From contig NZ_LLZG01000299.1 of NCBI RefSeq assembly GCF_001509475.1, forward strand, positions 10,048 to 74,047: a stretch of DNA of 64,000 nucleotides, given 5' to 3'. This document shows positions 43,275 through 51,254 of the stretch, piece by piece. Numbering within the stretch: position 1 is the first letter of the stretch; each line of letters starts with the position of its first letter. Origin of the DNA: Streptomyces regalis (GTDB lineage Bacteria; Actinomycetota; Actinomycetes; Streptomycetales; Streptomycetaceae). Both the position numbers and the translations under genes were made by a program. Below the pieces are notes generated by a model. It ran no database searches and was not told the origin of the DNA. It was given only the letters and a program-made list of their open reading frames with translations.

Positions 43275-43688
43275 ATGAAGTACCTGGTCATGGTGCAGGG
43301 CACACAGGCGGACTACGAGGCGATGCAGGGCAAGGCGTCCGAGCACTCCGTTGCCTGGAGCCAGGAGGAGGTCCAGGCGATGTACGCCTACATGCAGGCC
43401 CTCAACGACGACCTCGCCGAGACCGGCGAGATGATCGACGGACAGGGACTGGCCGAGCCCGCGAAGGTCCGGCACGTCACCCTGGGGGACGACGGCAAGG
43501 CAGTGATCACCGACGGGCCGTACAGCGAGACCAAGGAGCTGCTGGCCGGTTACTGGGTGCTGGACTGCGCGAGCCTGGAGCGGGTCACGGAGATCGCCGA
43601 GCGCGTCACCCGCTGCCCCCAGCCCGCCGGGGCCCCCGTGTACCCGGTGGTGATCCGGCCCATCCTGGACGGCGCCGGAGACTGCTGA
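43275..43688 (+). CDS. YCII-related / DGPF-domain protein, partner of ECF42 sigma factor
   Basis: 137 residues from the ATG at 43275, with GAAGGAG upstream. Begins MKYLVMVQGTQADYEAM and contains ITDGPYSETKELLAGYWVLD, the DGPF motif (here DGPY) at about 78-81. Dimeric alpha-beta barrel related to YCII. DGPF proteins are encoded beside ECF42 sigma factors and are their regulon members; their enzymatic role is unknown. Seven bases separate it from the sigma factor gene. Confidence 0.9.
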   Translation: MKYLVMVQGTQADYEAMQGKASEHSVAWSQEEVQAMYAYMQALNDDLAETGEMIDGQGLAEPAKVRHVTLGDDGKAVITDGPYSETKELLAGYWVLDCASLERVTEIAERVTRCPQPAGAPVYPVVIRPILDGAGDC

Positions 43689-43695
43689 GCCGCCG

Positions 43696-44922
43696 ATGGC
43701 CGGCCCGACCGAGACCGAGGACCTGCTGCGCCGCCATGCGCCGCAGGTCCTCGGCGCGCTGGTGCGGCGGTACGGCCACTTCGACACCGCCGAGGAGGCC
43801 GTACAGGAGGCCCTGCTCGCGGCGGCCGAGCAGTGGCCGCGGGCCGGCGTCCCCGACAATCCGCGCGGCTGGCTGATCAAGGTCGCCGCACGCCGGCTGA
43901 CCGACGCCCTGCGTGCCGAGGAGGCGCGCCGGGCCCGGGAGGAAAAGGTCGCGGCGCTGACGCCACGGGACGCGTTCACGGCACCGGCGCCGGGGGCGGA
44001 CCGCGCTCCCCGCGAGGACGACACCCTCACCCTGCTCTTCCTGTGCTGCCACCCGGACCTGACCCCGCCCGCCCAGATCGCCCTCACCCTGCGTGCCGTC
44101 GGCGGTCTGACCACGGCGGAGATCGCCCGCGCGTATCTGGTCCCCGAGGCGACCATGGCCCAGCGGATCAGCCGGGCCAAGCAGAAGGTCCGCGGGGTGC
44201 GCTTCGGGCGCCCCGACCACTGGCAGGACCGCCTGCCCGCCGTCCTGCAGACCCTGTATCTGATCTTCAACGAGGGCTATACGGCGACCTCGGGCACGAG
44301 CCTGACGCGGCGGGAACTCGCCGGCGAGGCGATCCGGCTGACCCGCGAGGTCCACCGGCTCCTCCCCGACCACGGCGAGGTGGCCGGCCTGCTGGCCCTG
44401 ATGCTGCTCACCGACGCCCGCCGCGACGCGCGCACCGGCCCGCACGGCGAGCTCGTCCCCCTCGACGAACAGGACCGCGACCGCTGGGACAAGGCCGCGA
44501 TCGAGGAGGGCGTCGCCCTGGTCACCCGTGCCCTCTCCCGGGGTCGCGCCGGCCCGTACCAGCTGCGCGCGGCCATCGCTGCCGTACACGACGAGGCGCC
44601 CTCTGCCGAGGAGACCGACTGGAAGGAGATCCTCGGCCTCTACGACGTCCTCGTACGCCTCGTCCCCGGACCCGTCGAGCGGCTCAACCGGGCGGTGGCC
44701 GTCGCGATGGTCCAGGGACCGCGTGCGGGGCTGGCCGAACTGATCGCGCTGGAGGGCGAGTTGGGTGCCGGGCACCGCCTGGACGCGGTCCGCGGGCACC
44801 TCCTGGAGCGGGCGGGCGCCCACGACGAGGCCCGCGCCGCCTACGAGGCCGCGGCCGCCAAGACCCTGAGCCTGCCGGAGCAGCGCTATTTGCACGCGCG
44901 GGCGGCCCGACTCAGGCCGTAG
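43696..44922 (+). CDS. ECF sigma factor, group ECF42 (SigJ-like, with C-terminal TPR/DUF6596 domain)
   Basis: 408 residues. Sigma-2 at about 8-75 (EDLLRRHAPQVLGALVRRYG), sigma-4 at about 110-175 (IALTLRAVGGLTTAEIARAY), then a long C-terminal helical extension (about 185-408) characteristic of group ECF42, which carries a TPR-like domain and has no anti-sigma partner. In Streptomyces venezuelae, ECF42 controls its neighbouring DGPF gene; the same pairing is seen here. ATG at 43696, with the stop of the DGPF gene seven bases before. The trigger of this group is not established. Confidence 0.92.
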   Translation: MAGPTETEDLLRRHAPQVLGALVRRYGHFDTAEEAVQEALLAAAEQWPRAGVPDNPRGWLIKVAARRLTDALRAEEARRAREEKVAALTPRDAFTAPAPGADRAPREDDTLTLLFLCCHPDLTPPAQIALTLRAVGGLTTAEIARAYLVPEATMAQRISRAKQKVRGVRFGRPDHWQDRLPAVLQTLYLIFNEGYTATSGTSLTRRELAGEAIRLTREVHRLLPDHGEVAGLLALMLLTDARRDARTGPHGELVPLDEQDRDRWDKAAIEEGVALVTRALSRGRAGPYQLRAAIAAVHDEAPSAEETDWKEILGLYDVLVRLVPGPVERLNRAVAVAMVQGPRAGLAELIALEGELGAGHRLDAVRGHLLERAGAHDEARAAYEAAAAKTLSLPEQRYLHARAARLRP

Positions 44923-44931
44923 CGTGGGCCC

Positions 44932-45264
44932 ATGTCCGAACGCACGTACATCCTCCACATCACCGAGCGCTCTCTGTGGGACGCGGCACGCGAGCACGGC
45001 ACGTACGAGATCTCGACCCGCGGTCGCACGCTCCGGGACGAGGGCTTCATCCACTGCTCGACCCGTGCCCAACTCCCGGCCGTGGCGGCCTTCCTGTACG
45101 GCTCCTACGACGGCCCCGACGAGCTCGTGGTGCTGGTCGTGGACCCCGCGCGGCTCGATGTGCCGCTGAAGTACGAGGCGCCGGAGCCCGGGAGCGAGGA
45201 GTTCCCGCACGTGTACGGGCCCATCCCGGTGGACGCGGTGGTGGACGTGGAGCCGTGGGGGTGA
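44932..45264 (+). CDS. DUF952 protein, 110 aa
   Basis: Cytoplasmic protein starting MSERTYILHITERSLWDAAR, with the DUF952 pattern: HITERSLW, EGFIHCSTRAQLP, LVVLVVDPARLD and FPHVYGPIPVDAV. The fold is thought to be related to ADP-ribosyltransferase-like or glutathione-S-transferase-like domains, with no assigned reaction. ATG at 44932, nine bases after the sigma factor stop, so probably in the same transcript. Overlaps the next short gene (GTGA). Confidence 0.88.
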   Translation: MSERTYILHITERSLWDAAREHGTYEISTRGRTLRDEGFIHCSTRAQLPAVAAFLYGSYDGPDELVVLVVDPARLDVPLKYEAPEPGSEEFPHVYGPIPVDAVVDVEPWG

Positions 45265-45383
45265 CGGGTCGCCGCAGGTTATGGCGGTGGATCGGGGCGG
45301 TGTGGGTGATCGTCGTGGCCGGCGCGGGCGGGGCGACGGTGTGGTTGCGGGATTCGGCGGAGCCGCCGGGGCCGTACCGCTAG
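45261..45383 (+). CDS. 40-residue single-pass membrane protein with a TTA codon
   Basis: GTG at 45261 overlaps the DUF952 stop (GTGA). The protein starts with a basic segment (MTGRRRLW), then one hydrophobic helix (about 9-30, RWIGAVWVIVVAGAGGATVW), and ends RDSAEPPGPYR. Codon 7 is TTA (45279-45281), so its expression would need the bldA leucyl-tRNA. Translation coupling through GTGA supports it as a gene, though it is very short. Confidence 0.55.
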   Translation: MTGRRRLWRWIGAVWVIVVAGAGGATVWLRDSAEPPGPYR

Positions 45384-45483
45384 GAGGAGGCCAGTCCTGC
45401 GCCGTCGCTTCCGGAAGTGTGGCCGTCGGCGTGCCCGAGCCCCACGCGCGACGAGAACGGCGCGGCACAACTCCTCTGCTTCG

Positions 45484-46263
45484 TCAGGACGCGCTAGAAG
45501 CGGCCAGTCCGCCCGTCTCCGGGTCGCGAGCCGTCAGGCAGTACACGCCGCCCGCCGGATCGCGCATCACCGTCCAGTGGGCGCCCTGGGCGACGAACGT
45601 CGCGCCCAGTTCCTGGTGCCGGGCGCGGGTCGCCGCGATGTCCGCGCAGGCGAGGTCCAGGTGGGCGGAGGCGGAGCGCTTCTCTCCGGGCCCCTCCTCT
45701 CCGGGCCGCTCCTCGCCGAGCCGCTGGAGCAGGATGCGGACGGGCAGCCCGGCCGGAGGCCTGAGCACATGGAACTCGGGGCGGGAGCCGGGCGCCGACG
45801 CCCAGCCCGCCAACAGGCCGCTCCAGAAGGCGACTTCGGCGTCGTACAGCGACGGTGGTACGTCCACGCAGACCTGGTCCAGCCGACTGCCGCGCACCAC
45901 GGGCGGCCGCACCGACTCCCCGTGCCAGGGCACGGCACAGAACAACTGCCCGGCGGGTGAGCGCAGTACGGCCCACCCCTCGTGCTCGGCGGCGATGCCC
46001 GCACCCTGCTCAAGCGCCGACTTCACGAATTCCGGTACGTCGTCCACGGCGAAGTCGAGATGTGCGCCACCGGCGCCCGAGTCGATCCCCTGGGCCCTCA
46101 CGCAGGCGTCGGCCCCGCCGCCCGGCAGCAGGGTCACGAACTCGCCCTGCTCGCCGCGGAATTCGGACAGCCGCGTGTCCGTCACCGCGGTCCAGAAGAC
46201 TTGGGCCAGGGCGAAGGACGCGGCGGGGCGGTCGACGAAGGCGTAGGTCCAGCGGATGCTCAT
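45484..46263 (-). CDS. VOC-family (glyoxalase-like) protein with two domains
   Basis: 259 residues from the ATG at 46263 (MSIRWTYAFVDRPAASFALA). Two vicinal-oxygen-chelate halves, about 1-120 (ending WHGESVRPP) and 125-250 (VDVPPSLYDAEVAFWSGLLA), each with a beta-alpha-beta-beta-beta pattern. Metal ligands are not certain (His in GGAHLDFAV, His in ASAHLDLACAD, Glu/Gln partners). Members include glyoxalases, dioxygenases and antibiotic-resistance binding proteins; function is unknown here. It is followed by a 100-base gap to the 40-residue ORF. Confidence 0.85.
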   Translation of the reverse strand: MSIRWTYAFVDRPAASFALAQVFWTAVTDTRLSEFRGEQGEFVTLLPGGGADACVRAQGIDSGAGGAHLDFAVDDVPEFVKSALEQGAGIAAEHEGWAVLRSPAGQLFCAVPWHGESVRPPVVRGSRLDQVCVDVPPSLYDAEVAFWSGLLAGWASAPGSRPEFHVLRPPAGLPVRILLQRLGEERPGEEGPGEKRSASAHLDLACADIAATRARHQELGATFVAQGAHWTVMRDPAGGVYCLTARDPETGGLAASSAS

Positions 46264-46341
46264 GGGGCGATCGTAGGTCTGCCGACGCGGTCGTGGGTCT
46301 GTCGGCAGCCGTAGGGACGAGCAGGACCTCCTCGACGCCCT

Positions 46342-46371
46342 CAAGGTTCACCACGGCAAGGTTCACCACGG
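46342..46371 (+). repeat. Perfect 15-bp tandem repeat upstream of the phosphate permease gene
   Basis: CAAGGTTCACCACGG at 46342-46356 and again at 46357-46371. Each copy contains GTTCACC, the core of the Streptomyces PHO box, but the spacing (15 bp) is not the usual 11. It lies about 100 bases before the permease start. It may be a PhoP-like site or a chance duplication. Confidence 0.7.
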
Positions 46372-46468
46372 CGGCTTTGCAGGACCCTTACCAACCTCGC
46401 GCCGGCTCCTGGGACACGCTTTGCCGTCGGTTCTCCGCGAATTGGCCCGCGCTTGTTTGCATTGGGGA

Positions 46469-47623
46469 ATGGACCACATCACGTTCCTGGTGGCGGTCGT
46501 CATTGTGACGGCCCTCGCCTTCGACTTCACCAACGGATTCCACGACACGGCGAACGCGATGGCCACCTCCATCGCCACGGGGGCGCTCAGACCGAAGACG
46601 GCGGTACTCATCAGCGGCGTCCTGAACGTCGTCGGTGCCTTCCTGTCCACCGAGGTCGCCAAGACGATCTCCGGCGGCATCGTGGACGACGCACTCGTCA
46701 CCCCGGGCATGATCTTCGCGGGCCTGGTGGGGGCGATCCTGTGGAATCTGCTCACCTGGCTGGTCGGGCTGCCGTCCAGTTCGTCGCACGCGCTGTTCGG
46801 CGGGCTGATCGGGGCCGTCTGGGTGGGTGCGGGGTCGCATGGCGTGCACTTTGACAAGGTTGTCGAGAAGGTGCTGATCCCGGCGGTGGCCTCGCCGCTG
46901 GTGGCGGGGGTCGCGGCACTGCTGGCCACGTACCTGGCGTACAAGCTCACCTCTCGCGCCCGCAAGCAGACGGTCACCAAGGGCTTCCGCGTCGGCCAGA
47001 TCGCCTCGGCTTCGCTGGTCTCCCTCGCCCACGGCACGAACGACGCGCAGAAGACGATGGGCGTCATCACCCTGACCCTGATCTCGGCGGGCGCGCTCGG
47101 CCACGACGCAGGTCCGCCCCTGTGGGTGATCGCCTCGGCGGGCCTGGCCATCGGTCTCGGCACCTACCTGGGCGGCTGGCGGATCATCCGCACGATGGGC
47201 AAGGGCCTGACGGAGATTCAGTCCCCGCAGGGCTTCGCCGCCGAGACTGCGTCCACGACGGTGATCCTCACCTCGGCCCACCTGGGCTTCGCGCTGTCCA
47301 CCACACAGGTCGCCTCCGGCAGCATCCTCGGCGCCGGGCTGGGCCGCCGCCTGGCGGAGGTCCGTTGGGGGGTGGCCGGGCGGATGGTCGTGGCCTGGCT
47401 CGTCACCCTGCCCGCCGCCGCGCTGGTCGGCGGTGTCTCGGCGAGCGTGGTCAAGCACGGCGGCAACCTCGGTACGGCCGTGGTCGCCCTGGTCGGCGCG
47501 GCCGTGGCCGCCGGCATCGTCGTCGTCTCCCGCCGCAACCCGGTGTCCGCGCACAACGTCAACGACGCCCACGAGGTCACGGTCCGCAGCACGGAGCCGA
47601 CGAAGGTCGGCACGGCCGCCTGA
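46469..47623 (+). CDS. Inorganic phosphate transporter, PiT family
   Basis: 384 residues, about ten helices. Both PiT signatures are visible: FDFTNGFHDTANAMAT (about 17-32) and SLAHGTNDAQKTMG (about 186-199). It is a low-affinity phosphate permease, H+ or metal-phosphate coupled. ATG at 46469 with GGGGA just before. The C-terminal tail (about 40 residues) is soluble. A 77-residue membrane protein follows, as in the S. coelicolor pitH2 pair I recall. Tandem repeats lie upstream (15 bp, two copies) and directly from the stop codon onward. Confidence 0.92.
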   Translation: MDHITFLVAVVIVTALAFDFTNGFHDTANAMATSIATGALRPKTAVLISGVLNVVGAFLSTEVAKTISGGIVDDALVTPGMIFAGLVGAILWNLLTWLVGLPSSSSHALFGGLIGAVWVGAGSHGVHFDKVVEKVLIPAVASPLVAGVAALLATYLAYKLTSRARKQTVTKGFRVGQIASASLVSLAHGTNDAQKTMGVITLTLISAGALGHDAGPPLWVIASAGLAIGLGTYLGGWRIIRTMGKGLTEIQSPQGFAAETASTTVILTSAHLGFALSTTQVASGSILGAGLGRRLAEVRWGVAGRMVVAWLVTLPAAALVGGVSASVVKHGGNLGTAVVALVGAAVAAGIVVVSRRNPVSAHNVNDAHEVTVRSTEPTKVGTAA

Positions 47624-47665
47624 GACGCGGCCGCCTGAGACGCGGCCGCCTGAGACGCGGCCGCC
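47621..47665 (+). repeat. Three tandem 15-bp units starting at the permease stop codon
   Basis: TGAGACGCGGCCGCC repeats at 47621-47635, 47636-47650 and 47651-47665. Since 15 is a multiple of three, the TGA stop recurs in frame in every unit, giving three successive stops. Confidence 0.95.
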
Positions 47666-47698
47666 CAAGACAAGAGTGAGACAAGGGGAGTTCCGATC

Positions 47699-47932
47699 AT
47701 GAACCTCGACTGGACCGCACTCGGCCAGGTCGCCGCGGTGAGCCTCGCGGTCACGGTGGCCGTGGTCACCGTCTTCGCCTTCGGCGTGCTGGGCCTGGCC
47801 CGCCACGAGGGGACCCGCGAGGAGGTCGGCGGCACGTCCACCCTCGGCGTCGCCCAGGCCGGGCTGTGCTTCGTCGCCTGCGCGGCGGTGGTGGCGTACG
47901 GGATCTATCTGATCGTGCCGCAGTTCCACTGA
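47699..47932 (+). CDS. Two-helix membrane protein following the Pit permease, 77 aa
   Basis: Starts MNLDWTALGQ at the ATG 47699, with AAGGGGAG upstream. Two hydrophobic helices (about 9-31 and 50-72) around a charged loop (ARHEGTREEVGG). It follows the permease gene by 75 bases and is likely co-transcribed; a comparable small gene accompanies pitH2 in S. coelicolor as I recall. Possibly an accessory subunit or a stabiliser; function unknown. Confidence 0.8.
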   Translation: MNLDWTALGQVAAVSLAVTVAVVTVFAFGVLGLARHEGTREEVGGTSTLGVAQAGLCFVACAAVVAYGIYLIVPQFH

Positions 47933-47971
47933 CGTTCGTCGAAGGGGCTCGGCCGCAGGACCTGCCGGGCC

Positions 47972-49438
47972 CTATTCGTCGGCGTTCGCTGTTCCCCGTC
48001 GTTCGTACGCCGTCACACGCCGCCCGCGGACCTGTATGTCCGCCACCACCTTGAAGTGCTCCTTCAGCACGGCGGTCTTCATCCTGTCCCGCTCCGCCGA
48101 CACCGGCCGTGCCACCGAGGGCACGTCAGTGACCAGCAGTATTCGCCGCTGAGCCAGCATCGCGCCACGTATCCGGGCCGGACCGGCCTCCTTGCCCTTC
48201 AACGTCCCCGACGCCACAGGGCTTTCCGCCAGCGCGACGTCCCGCAGTCCGGCGAAATCGTCGGGGCAGACCAGGGCGGTGTCGCGCCGGGCCGCCGGTA
48301 TGAAGACCACCGCGTCCCCGGACTGTTTCAGGCGCCGCACGTCCGCCGCCACCGCCATCACGTCGTCCACCCGGCTGGCCGGGGACCGCTTGGCCGTCGA
48401 CTGCGGTAACAGCGCCACGACCGCCACGGCGACCGTCACGGGGACGAGCCACGCCGAGGCTCTCGGGAACCGCGGCCCGGCCGCCCGCACGGCTGTGCCC
48501 AGCGCTGTGCCGATCAGCAGGGCCAGACCGAGCATGCTGAACAGGACGTAGCGGTCCAGGAACAGCGGCTGGACCAGGGAGAGGCCGAGGAGGCCGAGCT
48601 GCGGCACCGCCAGCAGCGGCAGCCCGACGGCGGCCACGGACAGCCGGCCCGCTCGTGGCCGGTCCAGCAGGGCGCCGAGGCCGCCGATCGCCAGCAGGAT
48701 CGCCGGGCCGATCATCATGTGCCAGGTCAGCGGCGGGATCCAGGAGACCTGGGCGGACTGGCGCCGGCTGAACAGGATCAACGGCAGCACAGCCACCAGG
48801 GCGACCGTCGCGGCCACCGCCCACCGCATCCATGTCCGCCGCGGGGCCCGTGTCCACAGCAGGGTCGCCAGATGTGCGGGCAGGATCAGCAGCGACAGCC
48901 AGTTCAGCAGCCCGCACACCGCCACCGTGCCGCCGTAGGCAGCCCAGTGCACCGCTCGGCCACGTCCCTGGAGGACGGTCACCAGCAACAGGGTGGATAT
49001 TCCGGCCCCGGCCGCGATCAGCGCGTAGGGGCGCCCCTCCTGGAGATAGGACTGCACGGCCGGAAGCAGCCCGAACGCCAGGCCGCCCGCCAAGCCCGCC
49101 CAGGTCCCGGCCAGCCGCCGGCCGATGACCGCCACACAGGCCGCCGCCACCGCCATGGCCAGCACGGAGGGCAGCCGCAGGGTCGTGGTGCTGGGCCCGA
49201 ACCACTCGAAGAGCGCGTGCATCAGCAGGTAGTAGAGCCCGTGTACGGCGTCGACCTGCCCCAGCATGTGCCAGATGTCCCCGACGGACCGCCGGGCCAC
49301 CTGCCAGGTCGCGGCCTCGTCCCGCCACACGCTGTGCTGCCGGGACAGCCCCCACAGACCGAGGGCGAGGGTCCACAGCAGGGGGATCGGCCACAGGGGC
49401 AGGCGGCGGCGCAGGGGTTTCTCCAGGGAGATCGACAT
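47972..49438 (-). CDS. Glycosyltransferase family 39-type membrane protein
   Basis: 488 residues from the ATG at 49438 (MSISLEKPLRRRL). N-terminal helix, then Asp40-Glu41 in SVWRDEAATW, the acidic pair expected at the catalytic loop of GT39/ArnT/PMT-type enzymes that use polyprenyl-phosphate sugars. About ten helices follow, with a soluble C-terminal domain of about 120 residues (QSTAKRSPASRVDD onwards). It probably transfers a sugar to protein or lipid on the outer face; donor and acceptor are unknown. A 14-residue longer start is possible. Convergent with the small membrane gene. Confidence 0.85.
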   Translation of the reverse strand: MSISLEKPLRRRLPLWPIPLLWTLALGLWGLSRQHSVWRDEAATWQVARRSVGDIWHMLGQVDAVHGLYYLLMHALFEWFGPSTTTLRLPSVLAMAVAAACVAVIGRRLAGTWAGLAGGLAFGLLPAVQSYLQEGRPYALIAAGAGISTLLLVTVLQGRGRAVHWAAYGGTVAVCGLLNWLSLLILPAHLATLLWTRAPRRTWMRWAVAATVALVAVLPLILFSRRQSAQVSWIPPLTWHMMIGPAILLAIGGLGALLDRPRAGRLSVAAVGLPLLAVPQLGLLGLSLVQPLFLDRYVLFSMLGLALLIGTALGTAVRAAGPRFPRASAWLVPVTVAVAVVALLPQSTAKRSPASRVDDVMAVAADVRRLKQSGDAVVFIPAARRDTALVCPDDFAGLRDVALAESPVASGTLKGKEAGPARIRGAMLAQRRILLVTDVPSVARPVSAERDRMKTAVLKEHFKVVADIQVRGRRVTAYERRGTANADE

Positions 49439-49492
49439 TCCGTACGGCGGGGACAGACCGCCGGGTGATGTGGTCCCCACTCGCCCGCTTGT

Positions 49493-49519
49493 CGCCGAGC
49501 ACGCCGAGCACGCCGAACA
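49493..49519. repeat. Three 9-bp tandem units upstream of the GT39 gene
   Basis: CGCCGAGCA at 49493-49501 and 49502-49510, then CGCCGAACA at 49511-49519. The stretch 49439-49789 otherwise contains no recognisable gene. Confidence 0.7.
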
Positions 49520-49789
49520 CCGCCTCGGCCGCGCGGGCCGAGACGGGATCAGAGTTGAGCGTTGCTCTCTTCCCCCGTGAACTCAGCAAAAGCTACGGGA
49601 CGGTATGGATCTGCGGCCACCGCTCGGCGCGTGAACACAATCACCGCGAATTCAGGGAACCTTGAGCCTGCCGAGCTGTGGATTTACGCCGGTTCGCGAT
49701 TGACCGGGCGGTTCGATGCAGGTTGCTTGCGCGGTCATCCTGCCGAACGCAGGTCCTGCCGACTGCGGCGCCGTATGTGCAGGTGGCCG

Positions 49790-50100
49790 TCACGGGGACA
49801 GAGGGGCGGTGCCGCGGGCAAGGTCCCGGACAGTGCGTACCGGCACTTCTGCGCAACGCGGCATGGACGTTCTTGAGGACTGCGTTGCCCACCAACCGCC
49901 CGTCCGTTCCTGGACCGTGACGTTCCACGACGGCGAATGCGAAACGGTCTCCCGCCTCCCATCCTCGCCGCTGATCCTCGATCCACCATGCCGCGCTCGC
50001 CTCGTCGACCACGGCCGAACTCGCCCAACGCCGCAAGGCGTCGTCTCTGGACAACCGAGCGTATGCAGCCGCGCCCGTTTCCGGGTCCGCATCTGTGTGG
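49790..50100 (-). pseudogene. GNAT acetyltransferase remnant
   Basis: One frame gives DADPETGAAAYARLSRDDAL, WWIEDQRRGWEAGDRFAFAV and GRLVGNAVLKNVHA, the N-terminal and middle parts of a GNAT enzyme of the RimJ type. A shifted frame continues with AEVPVRTVRDLARGTAPLSP and a stop at 49790-49792, where relatives show AEVGYWTxxxARGRGVAxxAL; so one frameshift plus truncation before the C-terminal half. It adjoins the MerR gene on the same strand and may be the decayed partner of it. Confidence 0.55.
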
Positions 50101-50129
50101 CCTGCGGGGCCGGGGTGGCTGTTGCTCCG

Positions 50130-51065
50130 TCATGCCGAGCGGGTGCGCAGTGCCGCGACGGCCCAGGCGATCGCGGGTGCCAGAGGTTCCGGGGCGGGCC
50201 AGCCGTTGATCAGTGCGAGCAGGTGGAGGTACCGGTCCCGGCGTGGATCGGTCGCCGCGTCCAGGCGCTCCAGCAGCCAGTGCTGCAGTTCGGCGGAGTC
50301 CGGGTGAGGGTGGACGGCCGCACATCGTGCGATGAGGGCCGCGACGATCGGGTCCGCCTGCGGTGCATCAGGGCTGATGTCGGATGCGACGGCGGGTCGT
50401 ACGACGTCGCGGGTGATCGCGGCGACGTCCGGGCGCGGTGGCATGGTGCCGCCGCCGGGCAGGTTGTCCAAGCTGATCCGGGCCATGCGCCGCACACTGG
50501 CGCGGAAGTCGACGTCGAAGGAGAGCTCAGCCAGCTCCACCCATGCTGCGACCTGTTCCTCTGTGGGGCTCTCAGGGAGCTCGGGAGTCATGGAACGCTG
50601 GGCTGCGGCATGGGCGGCGCCGGCATGAGGGCCATCGAAGACGGCACCGAGGAAGTCGTCGATCAACCGCTGCTTCTCGGTCCGGGACAGCGTGGCCAGC
50701 TGGTGCATGAGTTCCATCTCCTCAAAGGTGGGCTCGCGTCGGGCGGCAGCCGCCAGCACCGCCCGTCGAAGACGCAGGATGCCGATCTGCACGTCCAGTG
50801 CGGCAGCGTGTTCCGCGGCGACCTGACTGAGCGTGAGTTCCTGGTCCACGACACGCCGGATCACGTCGAGGCCGAGCCCCAGTTCGCGCAGTGTCCGTAC
50901 GAGGGCCAGACGCGTCACGGCATCAGGGCCGTAGCGGCGGTAGCCGGCGGCGGTGCGGTCGGCCGGCGCGACGATGCCGCGATCCGAGTAGAAGCGGATC
51001 GTCTTCACCGTCAGCCCGGTACGGCGGGCCAGCTCACCGATCGAATACAGGGTGCCGTCGCGCAT
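50130..51065 (-). CDS. MerR-family transcriptional regulator
   Basis: 311 residues. The MerR HTH is at the N-terminus (YSIGELARRTGLTVKTIRFY, YRRYGPDAVTRLALVRTLRE), followed by a coiled stretch and a long C-terminal effector domain (about 120-311) of no clear type, similar to Streptomyces MerR regulators of the TipA/drug-sensing kind. There is no conserved metal-binding Cys. ATG at 51065. A 19-bp palindrome typical for MerR lies just upstream, between its likely -35 and -10. The downstream GNAT remnant may have been a target. Confidence 0.88.
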   Translation of the reverse strand: MRDGTLYSIGELARRTGLTVKTIRFYSDRGIVAPADRTAAGYRRYGPDAVTRLALVRTLRELGLGLDVIRRVVDQELTLSQVAAEHAAALDVQIGILRLRRAVLAAAARREPTFEEMELMHQLATLSRTEKQRLIDDFLGAVFDGPHAGAAHAAAQRSMTPELPESPTEEQVAAWVELAELSFDVDFRASVRRMARISLDNLPGGGTMPPRPDVAAITRDVVRPAVASDISPDAPQADPIVAALIARCAAVHPHPDSAELQHWLLERLDAATDPRRDRYLHLLALINGWPAPEPLAPAIAWAVAALRTRSA

Positions 51066-51080
51066 GACCCCCACCTTTGC

Positions 51081-51099
51081 GTCTCCCCCAACTGGAGAC
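51081..51099. promoter_or_regulatory. MerR-type operator
   Basis: GTCTCCCCCAACTGGAGAC has perfect 6-bp arms (GTCTCC/GGAGAC) around seven bases, 15 bases upstream of the MerR start codon. The 19-bp span matches the long spacer of MerR-controlled promoters. No divergent gene is present, so autoregulation is the simple reading. Confidence 0.7.
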
Positions 51100-51170
51100 T
51101 CAAGTCTGCGTCTTGGCGTCGCCGAGAGCGCAGATCCACCGCAGATCCACCTCGTCCTGTGGGCGGGCAG

Positions 51171-51254
51171 AAAAGACCGCACCCGATCCGTCATGGACGC
51201 CATGCTCGGCGGCCTGCGGACCGGGTGCGGACTGGTGGACCAGGTGATCGAGGA
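51171..51254 (-). ncRNA. sodN 3' UTR with terminator (candidate s-SodF-like RNA)
   Basis: After the sodN stop the minus strand runs about 25 bases and then forms a long hairpin: CCGCACCCGGTCCGC (51230-51216) with GGATCGGGTGCGG (51189-51177), followed by TCTTTTC. In S. coelicolor the 3' UTR of sodN is processed to the s-SodF RNA, which silences sodF under nickel; position and shape agree. The anti-sodF pairing segment cannot be checked because sodF is not in the window. Confidence 0.5.
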
